Notes: a model not told the origin generated them from the sequence alone. A DNA stretch of 58,280 nucleotides from Mesorhizobium sp. M00.F.Ca.ET.216.01.1.1 (GCF_004010325.2 NZ_SADR02000016.1:1-58280), one strand, 5' to 3'; shown: positions 19,690-28,356, counted from the stretch's first letter. Numbers and translations are program-made.

Positions 19690-20056
19690 TGGCACCGCAT
19701 TGCGGGCCATATAAGAAATTTGGCCCAGCGCGAGAGGCGGCACTCGTGGCCAGAGAACGGGATTGGACCGGCCACCACTTTCAAAATGCCGAAGTTGGTG
19801 ATCCGGCACGACGCTTAGCTTGTTCCCGCTCTTTGGCGATGAAGCGTTCCAGCGTGTGAATCTTGAGCACACCTGAAATCACTTCGTCGCCGAGAACCAA
19901 CTCCGGCGTGACGTTGATGTACAGCTCCCTGGCGAGCGCGCAATTGCGCTCGAGGACGCTTTCGATGGCGCGGTCTTCCATGTCCCGCTTGAGCTGCTCA
20001 ACGTCGAGGCCAACGTGTAGTGCGATAGTCAAGATGTCGAATTCGCTGAGCTGGCC
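19690..20056. repeat. Long direct repeat, copy 2 (copy 1 at 6675-7046)
   Basis: Matches copy 1 from the CATATAAGAGATTTGGCCC-like stretch to GAATTCGCTGAGCTG. It carries the 3' half of the longer dsbA copy and shares the same downstream sequence. Confidence 0.75.
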
Positions 20057-20353
20057 GCGAGCAGCCATAAGGGCGTGATGGAACGCCTCATATTTTCCCT
20101 GTTTGCTGGAGGCGAGCGCCGCCAGTGCGGCAAATTTGGAATCCGGTCTCTTGCCCGGACAATGTTTGTAGACAACCTTCAGCATGGGATCATGCTTGAG
20201 GGCTTGCTGGATTGTACGGTCTTCCGCCCGGCACCGCGGGCAGTTGTAGTCCAAAAATAAGACGAGAGGGACGTCGCCATTCGGGTTGCCAGCAGTTGGC
20301 GCAGCAGCGTCGTTTAAGAGTGGTCGCGCCGCTCTGGAATGAGCTTCCACCAA
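19781..20353 (-). CDS. DsbA-family thiol oxidoreductase, probably 5'-truncated
   Basis: 190 residues containing a complete thioredoxin/DsbA fold: active site CPRC (C38-C41) in VLFLDYNCPRCRAEDRT, the helical insertion, and the cis-Pro loop ELYINVTPELVLG. Known relatives are periplasmic and begin with a signal peptide and extra N-terminal helices. Here the open frame starts at a TTG inside the end of another degraded reading frame and has no signal sequence, so the 5' end looks lost and the protein would stay in the cytoplasm. I treat it as a probable pseudogene with an intact catalytic domain. Active-site CPRC is an uncommon variant of CPYC/CPHC. Confidence 0.6.
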   Translation of the reverse strand: MVEAHSRAARPLLNDAAAPTAGNPNGDVPLVLFLDYNCPRCRAEDRTIQQALKHDPMLKVVYKHCPGKRPDSKFAALAALASSKQGKYEAFHHALMAARGQLSEFDILTIALHVGLDVEQLKRDMEDRAIESVLERNCALARELYINVTPELVLGDEVISGVLKIHTLERFIAKEREQAKRRAGSPTSAF

Positions 20354-20490
20354 AACGCGACGAGCCGGCTATGGTTTTCATGCTGGCGCACGTAGTCTTT
20401 GGCAACTGGACCATATCGCGTCGCCAGCCCGAAAAAAGGCAGGGCTAGGGCTGAAAGAGCGATAAGGCCGGCTTTTGGCGTAAGGCATGG
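20314..20490 (-). pseudogene. Short unidentified gene remnant overlapping the dsbA start
   Basis: A second minus-strand frame reads KAGLIALSALALPFFGLATR, then YGPVAKDYVRQHENHSRLVA and WWKLIPERRDHS with TAA at 20314. The hydrophobic start resembles a signal anchor. No start codon is in frame (ATG 20488 is one base out), so it is frameshifted. Its tail overlaps the dsbA-type gene by about 40 bases. I do not recognise the family. Confidence 0.35.
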
Positions 20491-21091
20491 TTAGGCTCCA
20501 ATTAACAGTGAACGGCAGGGCGGCAACGGGCGGCCTTTTGACGTCAAAGTATGCACCGCTTTAATGCCTCACCCGCTGTTCGCGGATGACGGGAGGTCAA
20601 GGGGCTCGTGCTATTCGAAGAGATGCGGTGGGATGGCTGCGCCCAACAGTCGACCCATCCGTGAGCGGCGCTGTGTGCGTGCGAACTGCCCAGCCGCGGT
20701 CGCCGTTCGCCGAGCGGCTTCAGGCGGCCGAGTGCGATGGCTGAGCGTGACTGCAGCAAACACCTGCACGTAAAGCTGGGATAAGAGGGCTTAGGGGGCG
20801 CGGGACTCGCGCTGCGGTGTGCGGGACTATATTCAATAATTCTTGTCTCCTAACCGGATCGAGGCAGGATCCTCCCTCCCGGGCATCTCCCGTCGCTGCG
20901 CTCCGGTCGAACGTTGCACCAAGGGTCCTTGCAAGCCCCGCGCCAATCGCGATGTCGGCACTTCAGGAAGTGATTGCGCGGGCGGCAGGTGGGCAGTGGT
21001 CAGCGCGCCTTTCCAGAATATCGCTCGCAAAACGTCCGGCGAGCGGCTCCGAGCGTACCTGCCATCGCCCGGCTCTGCGACAGCCTGAAAT
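20491..21091. other. Stretch with no recognisable gene
   Basis: Several overlapping frames are open on both strands but none resembles a known protein. Confidence 0.4.
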
Positions 21092-21958
21092 CTATCTCGA
21101 ACCAAATCCGAATCGCTCGTTGAGTCTCGTCCCTCCCAGCGCGGTAAACCGCGCCTCGATCTCGGCATTCCAGCAAGCCTCCCACGAAGTTCGCCCGCTG
21201 GACAGGGTGAAGGTCTGCTGTCCGATTAGCTGGTTTAAGATCAGCTCAGGCTGCGGCGGCCGCTCGATCTCGCAAAACTCTACAATTCTGCGAATGGTCT
21301 CGAGCTGAACTTCGCGTCCTTGGTCGCCTATGATCTGCTCATAGCTCAATCCAAGAACATTCTCCTGATCCGCCCACGGTGCCACTGGATGGCAGCGATC
21401 ATTGAAAATGAAAGGCGCGATCTCATCGAAGTACTTCAGCATTTTGTCAGGTCCGTCCGGCTCATTGCGCCACGTAATCTCAGCCCTCTCAGGCGGGCAC
21501 CAATCGCTGTCACCTACATATCGCATCTGCGACACAATTGCCGCACGCATTTCGCGCGAAAGAAAGACGATCTTGAAATCCGCTAAACAATGGCGAGTGC
21601 CGATGTCGCACGGTAGATGCCCATAGCCAAACTGACCGGGCTGAATAAAGCGCGAGGATATCTCGATCGGTATCCATAGAATATTTTCGGAATGAGTGAA
21701 GCGAGCTCGCTCGACATCCACAAAGCGGAAGTCTCCAAGATAGTCTTTATTAAAGAACACATCGGACTGTACAAGCCCGAGCAGTCCAAGCAGACGGGCA
21801 TATAGGTGGGTGCCCGCCTTCGGAATGGAACATATCATAACCCGCGAGCTTGAGCGGCCGGCCGTCGGCTTGATTGACCAAGATTCATTCGAGCAGGGAT
21901 AAAGTGGAAAGGGTTGACCCGCGATATCGCGCAGCTCTTCTGGAAGCGGGTGAAACAT
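21092..21958 (-). CDS. PAPS-dependent sulfotransferase family protein
   Basis: 288 residues with the two PAPS-binding hallmarks: the 5'-phosphosulfate loop CSIPKAGTHLYARLL (43-57, consensus PKSGT) and the 3'-phosphate strand/helix IVFLSREMRAAIVSQMR (R136 and S143). The C-terminus SGRTSWEACWNAEIEARF matches the GR..SW segment near the end of sulfotransferases. It transfers sulfate from PAPS to a hydroxyl or amino group of a small molecule or sugar; rhizobial relatives sulfate Nod factors or surface polysaccharides, but this protein is not clearly NodH or NoeE. No signal peptide or membrane segment. Monocistronic; no nod box found upstream. Looks intact. Confidence 0.8.
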   Translation of the reverse strand: MFHPLPEELRDIAGQPFPLYPCSNESWSIKPTAGRSSSRVMICSIPKAGTHLYARLLGLLGLVQSDVFFNKDYLGDFRFVDVERARFTHSENILWIPIEISSRFIQPGQFGYGHLPCDIGTRHCLADFKIVFLSREMRAAIVSQMRYVGDSDWCPPERAEITWRNEPDGPDKMLKYFDEIAPFIFNDRCHPVAPWADQENVLGLSYEQIIGDQGREVQLETIRRIVEFCEIERPPQPELILNQLIGQQTFTLSSGRTSWEACWNAEIEARFTALGGTRLNERFGFGSR

Positions 21959-22608
21959 TGTGGTTTCCTCACTGTTGCAGCGGCTTTTTTAAACAGCCGG
22001 AGCCAATGCGCGACAGGACAAGTTCCTGACCAGCTTGACCCCAAGCAGTCGCGCCCTCTGTTGCCGTACCAGAGAAGTAAAGCCCGTCGCATGCGCTAGC
22101 CGCGAGACGAACCGCTAGTACGGGTGGCATCGGCGAGCTCGTGGCCAACTTGCTGAGATGAGCTATTTACCAAACGCCACGTCGGCGTTCCCTAGAGATG
22201 TAGTCACCTTGTCATACCCCCGTTTTCGATCGGACGATGAACCTAATCATAGAATAACGCAAGTAAGATTGGTTATGTCGCCAATATACTAATGAATATA
22301 TTTTCCCAGACGGCACCGCTTGCGTTGCCGTGCAGTCGTCCCCACTGCCCTGACGACGAGGACACCACGGTTTGCGCGGCGCATGCGCAGCCAGTAAAGT
22401 AAGCTCCATTGACAGCATCGGGCCAGGAGACGTCGTTAAACGAGGCCACTCGCAAGACCGCCTCGCGAGCGGCCGAGCGCATGCCCTCGCGTCCATTGCC
22501 CCGACTGCCGAGACATGGGCGCGAACGGAGCGGCAGCCGGAATCCGATATCAACCTTGTCTATGATCTGCGTCAGTGAACCGTCAGCGAGACTCGAATAT
22601 GCAGGGCT
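21959..22608. other. Intergenic region between divergent sulfotransferase and RpiR gene
   Basis: Holds the promoters of both divergent genes. About 22250-22305 is AT-rich. A GATTGGT at 22267-22273 recalls the end of a nod box, but the rest does not fit. No gene seen. Confidence 0.4.
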
Positions 22609-22659
22609 TTGCTAGGCCTTCGCGGGTCGACTGCCAGCTTGGAACGAACACTAAGACAC

Positions 22660-23475
22660 ATGCGGAAGCCCCGACATACACAGAAATTGCTGCTAGACAT
22701 CATCTATGATGCAATTAACACGGCTCCGAATGCGCTCGCACGTATAGCTCTGTATGTTGCACAAGACCCCGAGGCTGTTCTGGCGCTGTCCATTGCCGAC
22801 CTTGCGCGCAACACCGCTACCGGTTCTGCTTCAATTGTAAGATTTTGCCGAACCTTGGGACTCTCGGGATTTCGCGAGTTTAAGATTGCGCTCAGCGGCG
22901 AAATTGAGCGGCGGAAGTTGAGCGGCGAACTGGCTGAACGCGCGCCATCAGAAGCTGTAGACACAGCTCCTCGGATCGCCATCCTCAGTTCTGCTTTACA
23001 AAACTCAATTTCCGCGTCCGCTCGTGGTTTTGACGACCTTCAAATTAGTGGGCTTGCCAACCGCATCCGAGCGGCCCGACGCGTCGAACTGTTCGGCACG
23101 GGGCCGTCATCCGTCTGCGCTGATATTCTGGCCATGCGACTGATCTGCCTAGGTTTCCCCGCACATTGCTCGGGGTCCGCCACCGTGTCTCACGCTCTCG
23201 CGCGAGGGCTTGGCTCGTTGAGCCTCGCCATTGGCATTTCGTCGCGTGGCCACACTGTGGAAACCAAGGATTTTCTGGCCATTGCGCGCGAAACCGGAGC
23301 ATACACGATTGCCATTACGACCCGCGTTGACTGCCCGATCGCCCGGACTGCGGACGAGGTGGTCTTGTTTACCTCGGCTGAGGCTTGGCCACAGGCCGGG
23401 TCGGCGATGCACGTGCCGCCTCTGGTGTTGCTGAGCGAATATCTTTGCCAGTGTCTGCAGATGGCGGAAGTCTGA
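22660..23475 (+). CDS. RpiR-family transcriptional regulator (HTH + SIS)
   Basis: N-terminal HTH_6 domain (NALARIALYVAQDPEAVLAL, LARNTATGSASIVRFCRTLG) followed by a SIS sugar-phosphate-binding domain (RVELFGTGPSSVCADILAMR; LAIGISSRGHTVETKDFLAI; TGAYTIAITTRVDCPIARTA). Such regulators sense phosphorylated sugars or amino sugars. The frame is open to TTG 22609, but ATG 22660 gives the usual N-terminus; no strong ribosome site marks either. It is divergent from the sulfotransferase and convergent with the five-gene biosynthetic operon, so its target is uncertain. One of four rpiR genes (one broken) in 30 kb. Confidence 0.85.
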   Translation: MRKPRHTQKLLLDIIYDAINTAPNALARIALYVAQDPEAVLALSIADLARNTATGSASIVRFCRTLGLSGFREFKIALSGEIERRKLSGELAERAPSEAVDTAPRIAILSSALQNSISASARGFDDLQISGLANRIRAARRVELFGTGPSSVCADILAMRLICLGFPAHCSGSATVSHALARGLGSLSLAIGISSRGHTVETKDFLAIARETGAYTIAITTRVDCPIARTADEVVLFTSAEAWPQAGSAMHVPPLVLLSEYLCQCLQMAEV

Positions 23476-24052
23476 ATCCCCACCAAGGCCAATTCGGGCA
23501 GTTCCGAGGTTATTTCCGGATCCCACCTCGGTCTTCGTCGCGCGTGCTCGCGTGCACGAGCCATTGAAGCGATAAACTTGAACCGCACTTTCGACTGTGC
23601 GTACTGCGTGCTTGTTACATGGAAACGACGAACTCACCGAGCAACCCTCTTGCCACGGCGCGGGGGTGTTTGGTGATCATAGGGGAAGCTTCAACAATTG
23701 AGAAGCTGACGAACTACTACACCGGGATCAAACCGGAGGACAAGGCAGGTTCCTCGTCGTTGGCAAGGCTGCAGCACCAGGTCGACTCCGTGCCCTAGGC
23801 GGTCCATGCGCAAGGTTCGACGGCGCGCTCGCCGACTGAGTGGCGCTGGAGGGCCTCGAGAGGGCATGGGTCGGCCGCAGCAGCGTGGGACGCAGGAAGG
23901 CAGGCAAGATCCTGGCTTCCTTCTTCACCGACAGCAAGTCAGCGGCTCCTTTTGCCGGTCGGCAGATCGGTGGACCAGGTCGAGCTTCTTCCATGTCCAC
24001 TTCTACGTTTGCCACGGTGTTCGGGAATTCCTGGGAGATTGGGGGCTGACAT
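23476..24052. other. Mostly empty; one possible 59-aa frame
   Basis: ATG 23619 opens a 59-residue frame to TAG 23796 (METTNSPSNP..., ending ARLQHQVDSVP). It has no recognised family and no clear ribosome site. The rest shows nothing supportable. Confidence 0.25.
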
Positions 24053-24592
24053 CTATCGGGTGCTGCCACGAAGGTTGGTATTGACGTATTTCGCGAGGTC
24101 TAGCGCGGAGATGCTACCAACCAATTGGTCCAGACTCATTTCGGCCGAGATTGAGGCGGAATGCTCCAGGAGTGCAAGGAGATCATCCCTGTGCTTCGAA
24201 TGGTGGTTCTCCAGGTGCATCTCGACCTTTCGCGCGATGACGTCCGCGAAACTCGCCCTTGTCCCAAAAAGCGGATCGTTGATTAACGCCGTCGGTCGTT
24301 CCTGTTCGAGAACCCAATTTATCGCCAGGGTCCCGTTCGATCTCAAGAATACGATCTCCAGCTCCGCGTCGGCAGGTCGCGATGTGGCAATGGAGAACCC
24401 CGCATCCGCCAGAGCCCTGGTATCCTTATCCACAGCCTGAGTGAATGCGGCCAAATTGACATGATGAATGTCAATGTCGTTCGGCGCACGCTGGATGAAC
24501 TGAGAAAGGACGCTACTGCCCGCTACCCAGCTATCTTTGCTCCGATTGCGCGAAATGGCGACTAACGCAATGCGCATCAGCTCGGGCATCAT
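24053..24592 (-). CDS. Minimal nucleotidyltransferase-fold protein (AbiEii-like)
   Basis: 179 residues. It has the nucleotidyltransferase pol-beta motif: AGSSVLSQFIQR (24-35) followed by DIDIHH (D39, D41), a possible third carboxylate in AELEIVF, and a helix FADVIARKVEMHLENH containing the Lys conserved in AbiEii/DUF1814-type transferases. It would transfer an NMP to a small molecule or RNA. As the last gene of a biosynthetic operon, joined to the methyltransferase by an ATGA overlap (24589-24592), I infer a metabolic role such as activating the product with a nucleotide; a toxin role is the alternative, but no AbiEi-like antitoxin gene is adjacent. Confidence 0.65.
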   Translation of the reverse strand: MMPELMRIALVAISRNRSKDSWVAGSSVLSQFIQRAPNDIDIHHVNLAAFTQAVDKDTRALADAGFSIATSRPADAELEIVFLRSNGTLAINWVLEQERPTALINDPLFGTRASFADVIARKVEMHLENHHSKHRDDLLALLEHSASISAEMSLDQLVGSISALDLAKYVNTNLRGSTR

Positions 24593-25269
24593 GCGCTTGT
24601 GGCCTTCTTTGATATTGAGAACAGCCTGTAAGTTACGTTGACGTCGGGATAGGTCCCGGCTCGCAGAAGCACAGATGTGAGATCATTTGAACCCGCAATC
24701 TTTTCAAGAAGGTCGTCACGGGCATTAGTGCCGAACCCAAGAACGATACGACCTGTTTCCGTAAGGAATCTTGGGCCATCTGAAAGAAATCTCTCGAGCA
24801 AGTTGTACCCTGGATCGATCGCACCACCTTCGAGGTCGTGGACAAACTCGTAATCTTCTGGAGCGTAGCTCGACGGGTAGTTCCAAAATATGATGTCGAA
24901 CCTTCTGCCAGGTGGAACATTGGTAAATATATCGCTTGCGATGACTTCGACGTTCCTAATGCCGTTTCTTGCAGCATTCTCCAACGTGTTCTTGACGGCC
25001 CTCGGATTGATGTCGCAAGTCAGCAACGACAGCGCGCCAGTCTTTGCCAACAGAAGGCCGGGAAGACCGAAACCGCAGCCGATTTCTAAGACGGTCTTTC
25101 CGTCGAATGGGGGAAAATTCTCGCTAATCCAACGCCAACTCTGGAAGTGCTCTGGAGGAAAAACCCCTTCCTGTACGACCAGATCCAGTCCGAATGCCTG
25201 CATCTGACGCGGGAAAGTGGCTTGTTGACTTGTCCGAAGCGTTGTCCTGATACGATCAAGTTCGCTCAT
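24589..25269 (-). CDS. Class I SAM-dependent methyltransferase (MTS-type)
   Basis: 226 residues. Rossmann-fold motif I VLEIGCGFGLPGLLLA (60-75), acidic residue of motif II in LLTCDINPRAV (D86), motif III ASDIFTNVP, and motif IV IIFWNYPSSY (126-135), which sits where N-methyltransferases have NPPY. The substrate is unknown. Its start overlaps the stop of the NDK-like gene (ATGA, 25266-25269) and its stop overlaps the next start, so it is translationally coupled on both sides. In context it probably methylates an amine or hydroxyl on the pathway intermediate. Intact. Confidence 0.75.
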   Translation of the reverse strand: MSELDRIRTTLRTSQQATFPRQMQAFGLDLVVQEGVFPPEHFQSWRWISENFPPFDGKTVLEIGCGFGLPGLLLAKTGALSLLTCDINPRAVKNTLENAARNGIRNVEVIASDIFTNVPPGRRFDIIFWNYPSSYAPEDYEFVHDLEGGAIDPGYNLLERFLSDGPRFLTETGRIVLGFGTNARDDLLEKIAGSNDLTSVLLRAGTYPDVNVTYRLFSISKKATSA

Positions 25270-26096
25270 TGTTCTCCGGCCTTCCGGCGCGGTGCCATGC
25301 CTGGTTGTTTTCCCGGCTCGACGGCATCAACGGTTCGCTTCAGTAAGCAATTCCAAAGAGGCATTGAAAACAGACCGGCCTCAAGAATGAGGCGGTCCCA
25401 AGATGAGCGGAGGGGTGCATACCGGAAGAGGCCTTCTAGACCGGCTCGATCCCCCTGGAAATACCGCTGGACGGCTGTCGTTAGGCCCGACTTTGCTGCG
25501 GTTAGGAGTGCTCTGTCGTAACAGAATCTTGCGTGGGCAAAGGCGCTACCATCACTCCGATTGTCCGGCATCGGCGCAGCTCCCCTGTCGCCGAGAACGT
25601 TTAGCAACATTTGGAAAGATGAATGGGCAATGTAGCCGGAATCGAGAGAAATCCAAGCAGTCGCTTCGTCGCCCAACGACCGGCACCTAAGTATTCTCAG
25701 CTCAGCATCCATTACTTGATGACTATCGCTCACATGAAGGAGGTTCGTCACGGGATTATCGCAGAAAAAGAGACTACGTACGGTGCCGCATAAAGCCTGG
25801 GCCGGCTGTGTGTTACCCTTCAGTTTTTGCGACAAGTGCAGCGCATTAGGTCCGCTCCAGATCGTGGCGCAAACCGGACGCATGTCGAATAAGTCCAGCA
25901 CCAATGGCCAATGCTTCCCGCCGGTGGAACAGGTAAGGGTATAAAACGCATCAATGGATTTGCGACTATGAATCGAAAAGAACCGTTCCGAGAGTTCCAA
26001 ACCGGTTCGCCGGCGAATAAATTCGTCGAGCAGCGAGGTTAGGCCAGAGCGCGCGACTTCCGGGCCATACACTATCAGCGCCGTGGATGACATCAT
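25266..26096 (-). CDS. Nucleoside-diphosphate-kinase-like protein with novel C-terminal half
   Basis: 276 residues. Residues 1-137 align with NDK: ARSGLTSLLDEFIRR (N-terminal helix), VCATIWSGPNALHLSQKLKG (NDK: GENAVQ.. segment), ALCGTVRSLF (R107, equivalent to the nucleotide-binding Arg of GTLR) and NLLHVSDS (N118, H121), the exact spacing of the NDK catalytic motif NGTHGSDS. The N-terminal phosphate-binding KPD is replaced by YGPE, which is unusual. The remaining 140 residues match nothing I know. NDK passes gamma-phosphate to a diphosphate via phospho-His. Placed directly after a small-molecule kinase (ATGA overlap), it may add a further phosphate to the pathway product rather than serve nucleotide pools. 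Confidence 0.65.
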   Translation of the reverse strand: MMSSTALIVYGPEVARSGLTSLLDEFIRRRTGLELSERFFSIHSRKSIDAFYTLTCSTGGKHWPLVLDLFDMRPVCATIWSGPNALHLSQKLKGNTQPAQALCGTVRSLFFCDNPVTNLLHVSDSHQVMDAELRILRCRSLGDEATAWISLDSGYIAHSSFQMLLNVLGDRGAAPMPDNRSDGSAFAHARFCYDRALLTAAKSGLTTAVQRYFQGDRAGLEGLFRYAPLRSSWDRLILEAGLFSMPLWNCLLKRTVDAVEPGKQPGMAPRRKAGEQ

Positions 26097-26848
26097 GCCG
26101 CCCCCCCCAAAGGGTCGCTTGTGATATGGGCCTTCCTGCTCGCGACGGTGATCCTAGTCGCTCTAACGCGTCTCCCTTCCAGCCAATCGGCGAGACGAGC
26201 GGGATGACGGGCATTAATCACAACGCCGGGAAGGCTTTTCTTCGCCATGAATTCGACCGCGCAGGCGTCAATCGAGGTGTGGCCGAGAAGGACAAGATCT
26301 TGAGCAGCGATCTGCTCTATAAGTGCAGCGGGATCGTCGGTTGCTCCACCGCGATGCACGCCATCGACATCTGTCAAAATCACCAGCTGTGGTGCCCCAG
26401 TTAACCAAGCGATCCACGCGGCAACGGCGTCGGATGTGACGTCCCAACTCCATTCCACTGGGTCAGCCGCAAACAGCAAACGGGAAGGCAGCAGCACTGG
26501 AATCTTCCCAAGTCTCGCGAGAGTTCGGCATTCGCCTAGGCTGGCCGATGGAACTAGTTTGGAAGAGAAGGCGGCATCCGCAAGCAAATACCCCGTTTGG
26601 TCCTGTGCTAGAGCACACGCATGATGCGCGGTACACGGATCTAATCGCTCGGCTGCATCAATCGCCTCAATTGCTTTGTCCGGGATGCCGCCGCCTGGAA
26701 CAAGTAGGATTCGATGGCCCTTATCGGCGAGACGCTCAAGTTCAGCCAGTGCGAGCTTACACACGGCAAGATCACGCATGATGCTCCCGCCGAATTTGAG
26801 AACAATCGAAAAGCCATATGGTGGAAAACCTTTTATTGAGCAGTCCAT
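26093..26848 (-). CDS. Amino-acid-kinase-fold small-molecule kinase (MfnE-like group)
   Basis: 251 residues. KFGGS at 18-22, VPGGGIPDKA (50-59), the conserved SWDVTSDAVAAWIA (134-147) and LVILTDVDGVH (about 155-165) place it in the amino acid kinase family, closest by pattern to the group containing MfnE, the phosphate kinase of methanofuran synthesis. Members phosphorylate carboxylates, phosphates or carbamates. It starts 18 bases after the DegT gene and overlaps the NDK-like gene by ATGA. A run of eight C/G bases lies just before the stop (26098-26105), a possible slippage site. Substrate unknown; with the NDK-like protein it could build a phosphate or pyrophosphate on an amino compound. 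Confidence 0.7.
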   Translation of the reverse strand: MDCSIKGFPPYGFSIVLKFGGSIMRDLAVCKLALAELERLADKGHRILLVPGGGIPDKAIEAIDAAERLDPCTAHHACALAQDQTGYLLADAAFSSKLVPSASLGECRTLARLGKIPVLLPSRLLFAADPVEWSWDVTSDAVAAWIAWLTGAPQLVILTDVDGVHRGGATDDPAALIEQIAAQDLVLLGHTSIDACAVEFMAKKSLPGVVINARHPARLADWLEGRRVRATRITVASRKAHITSDPLGGAA

Positions 26849-26866
26849 CGGCTTGCCATCCCGCCC

Positions 26867-28153
26867 TCAGGCAACAGATACGATCTCAGGAATTTTTGAA
26901 GCTAGGTTTGGAAGCGCTGCCCAGACCTTTTGAAACGCGGCCGCGTACAATTTCATCACTTCAACGTCGTTTGGTGGAGCGATCTCCGACACGTAAAACA
27001 TGGTGTTCAATATCTTCATGGCGTTTGGAAAATCGGTCCTTGACCATTGGCCGCAGATATCCGGCAGATATTCAAAGACGGGCTTCGTCAGCCAGACCGC
27101 AACGGGAACTCCCTCGGCTTGAAGAAGCTTAATGATGAAATCCCTGGCCGTAGGGCCAGGTAGAAAACCGAGCTTTTCCGGCTCAAGACGCAACGGGAGA
27201 TTCAGCATCGATTGTTGATGATCTGCTGGATCGAAAAGAGGCAGAAGCCCTGAGAGGTGGCCAATCTCCTGCCAAAGGAACCTAGCATTCCTTCGCCTTT
27301 TTTTAAGCTGCCGGTCAAGCTGCTTGAGCCTGTGATTAGCAATGGCAGCAGAGAATACATTGGGTCGGTAATTGTAGCCTTTGGAGTTCGGGGAGAATAT
27401 CCTAGCTCCACATCGCGACGAGCTTGTCAGCGAAACATTATCTACATGGTGGATCAGAGCAGGGTCCCTCGTCAGGACAAATCCAAGCTCACCTGCCCCG
27501 AGGTGTTTAGCTCCGTTGCCGGAGAGAGAGAGTGCATCGCTCTCCAAGTAAGCTCCATTGACAATATCTTTCGCAGCGCCAATTGATTGGCAAACATCAT
27601 CGATAATCGCCACGCCTCGCGCTCGCGCCGCCAATCTCAAGCTGGGAACCAAGAGGTTATTTCCGAACAGATGAGTTATGAGCGTCGCCGCGTCACCTGG
27701 CTTGATGAGGGAGGCCGCCATCTTCTCATCAACTCCGGCAAGGTCTGGCTCAACATCGACAAAGACCGGTTCGAGTCCACTGATCGCGATTGGGCCTACG
27801 GCTCCCGGCCAGTTCAAAGCCGACGTAACGACTCGGCGACCTCGGTTCCGGTAGTAGTCGAGAGCCACGTGAATAGCGGCTGTGCCGCTTCCAACGGCGC
27901 GCACAGACCAGTTACCCGACCAATCCGCTAGCCGCTTTTCGAGCTCAATCACCATAGGGTGATTGACGCGATGATATTTGCCGCTTTCGACAACATTTGC
28001 GAGCGCCTTCAAATGTTTACGTTTCGCAGCTGGCCAAAGAACAACTCGCCCAGCCGGCACCGTGGGATCTCCTCCAAAGAGCGCAAGAGAAGTGTCCTTC
28101 TGGTGGACGCATCGTGTGCTTGCTGCCGTGGCTAAGCTTACATCCTTGGTCAT
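26867..28153 (-). CDS. DegT/DnrJ/EryC1/StrS-family PLP aminotransferase
   Basis: PLP aminotransferase of the sugar/cyclitol type. LALFGGDPTVPAGRVVLWP at the start, AVGSGTAAIHVALDY (phosphate-binding loop), the conserved Asp pair in IIDDVCQSIGAA and the Schiff-base Lys in SLSGNGAKHLGAGELG (K216 counted from ATG 28153). It aminates a keto sugar, ketocyclitol or related ketone, usually with Gln or Glu as donor. The GGxP..W..P start is shared with AHBA synthases and scyllo-inosamine aminotransferases such as StsC, and the rhizopine gene mosB encodes a relative, but I cannot fix the substrate. GTG 28204 is an alternative start. First gene of the five-gene operon; intact. Confidence 0.85.
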   Translation of the reverse strand: MTKDVSLATAASTRCVHQKDTSLALFGGDPTVPAGRVVLWPAAKRKHLKALANVVESGKYHRVNHPMVIELEKRLADWSGNWSVRAVGSGTAAIHVALDYYRNRGRRVVTSALNWPGAVGPIAISGLEPVFVDVEPDLAGVDEKMAASLIKPGDAATLITHLFGNNLLVPSLRLAARARGVAIIDDVCQSIGAAKDIVNGAYLESDALSLSGNGAKHLGAGELGFVLTRDPALIHHVDNVSLTSSSRCGARIFSPNSKGYNYRPNVFSAAIANHRLKQLDRQLKKRRRNARFLWQEIGHLSGLLPLFDPADHQQSMLNLPLRLEPEKLGFLPGPTARDFIIKLLQAEGVPVAVWLTKPVFEYLPDICGQWSRTDFPNAMKILNTMFYVSEIAPPNDVEVMKLYAAAFQKVWAALPNLASKIPEIVSVA

Positions 28154-28301
28154 ATGATCTAGCCTGGTTGTGTTACATCGGCCATCGGCCACTCGCGAAG
28201 TCACGAGCCGAACCGACCCGTCTCTCGCATACTTTTGCGTCTTGCAACGAGGCTCGGCTAACCCACAAGAGCAGAGTCGCTCCTGAGAACAGGCTGGGCG
28301 C

Positions 28302-28347
28302 CGTAGCGCCCTCGCTACGTTGAGTTCAGGAAAGAGCTTTCAAGCTC
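28302..28347 (-). promoter_or_regulatory. Two leader hairpins upstream of the DegT operon
   Basis: In transcript order: GAGCTTGAAAGCTC (28347-28334), a 6-bp stem, then CGTAGCG-AGGG-CGCTACG (28319-28302), a perfect 7-bp stem with a 4-base loop. They lie between the candidate leader ORF and the first gene. No T-run follows, so an intrinsic terminator is not evident. Confidence 0.4.
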
Positions 28348-28356
28348 GCAACCGGC

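Noticed and set aside
22262..22310. Possible nod box upstream of the sulfotransferase
   Set aside because: Only the terminal ACCAATC (minus strand) fits; the ATCCA...GATG...ATC half and the central AACAATC do not align.
24053..24592. Nucleotidyltransferase as an AbiEii toxin with an adjacent antitoxin
   Set aside because: No AbiEi-type gene is adjacent and it is translationally coupled to biosynthetic enzymes; a metabolic role fits better, though not proven.
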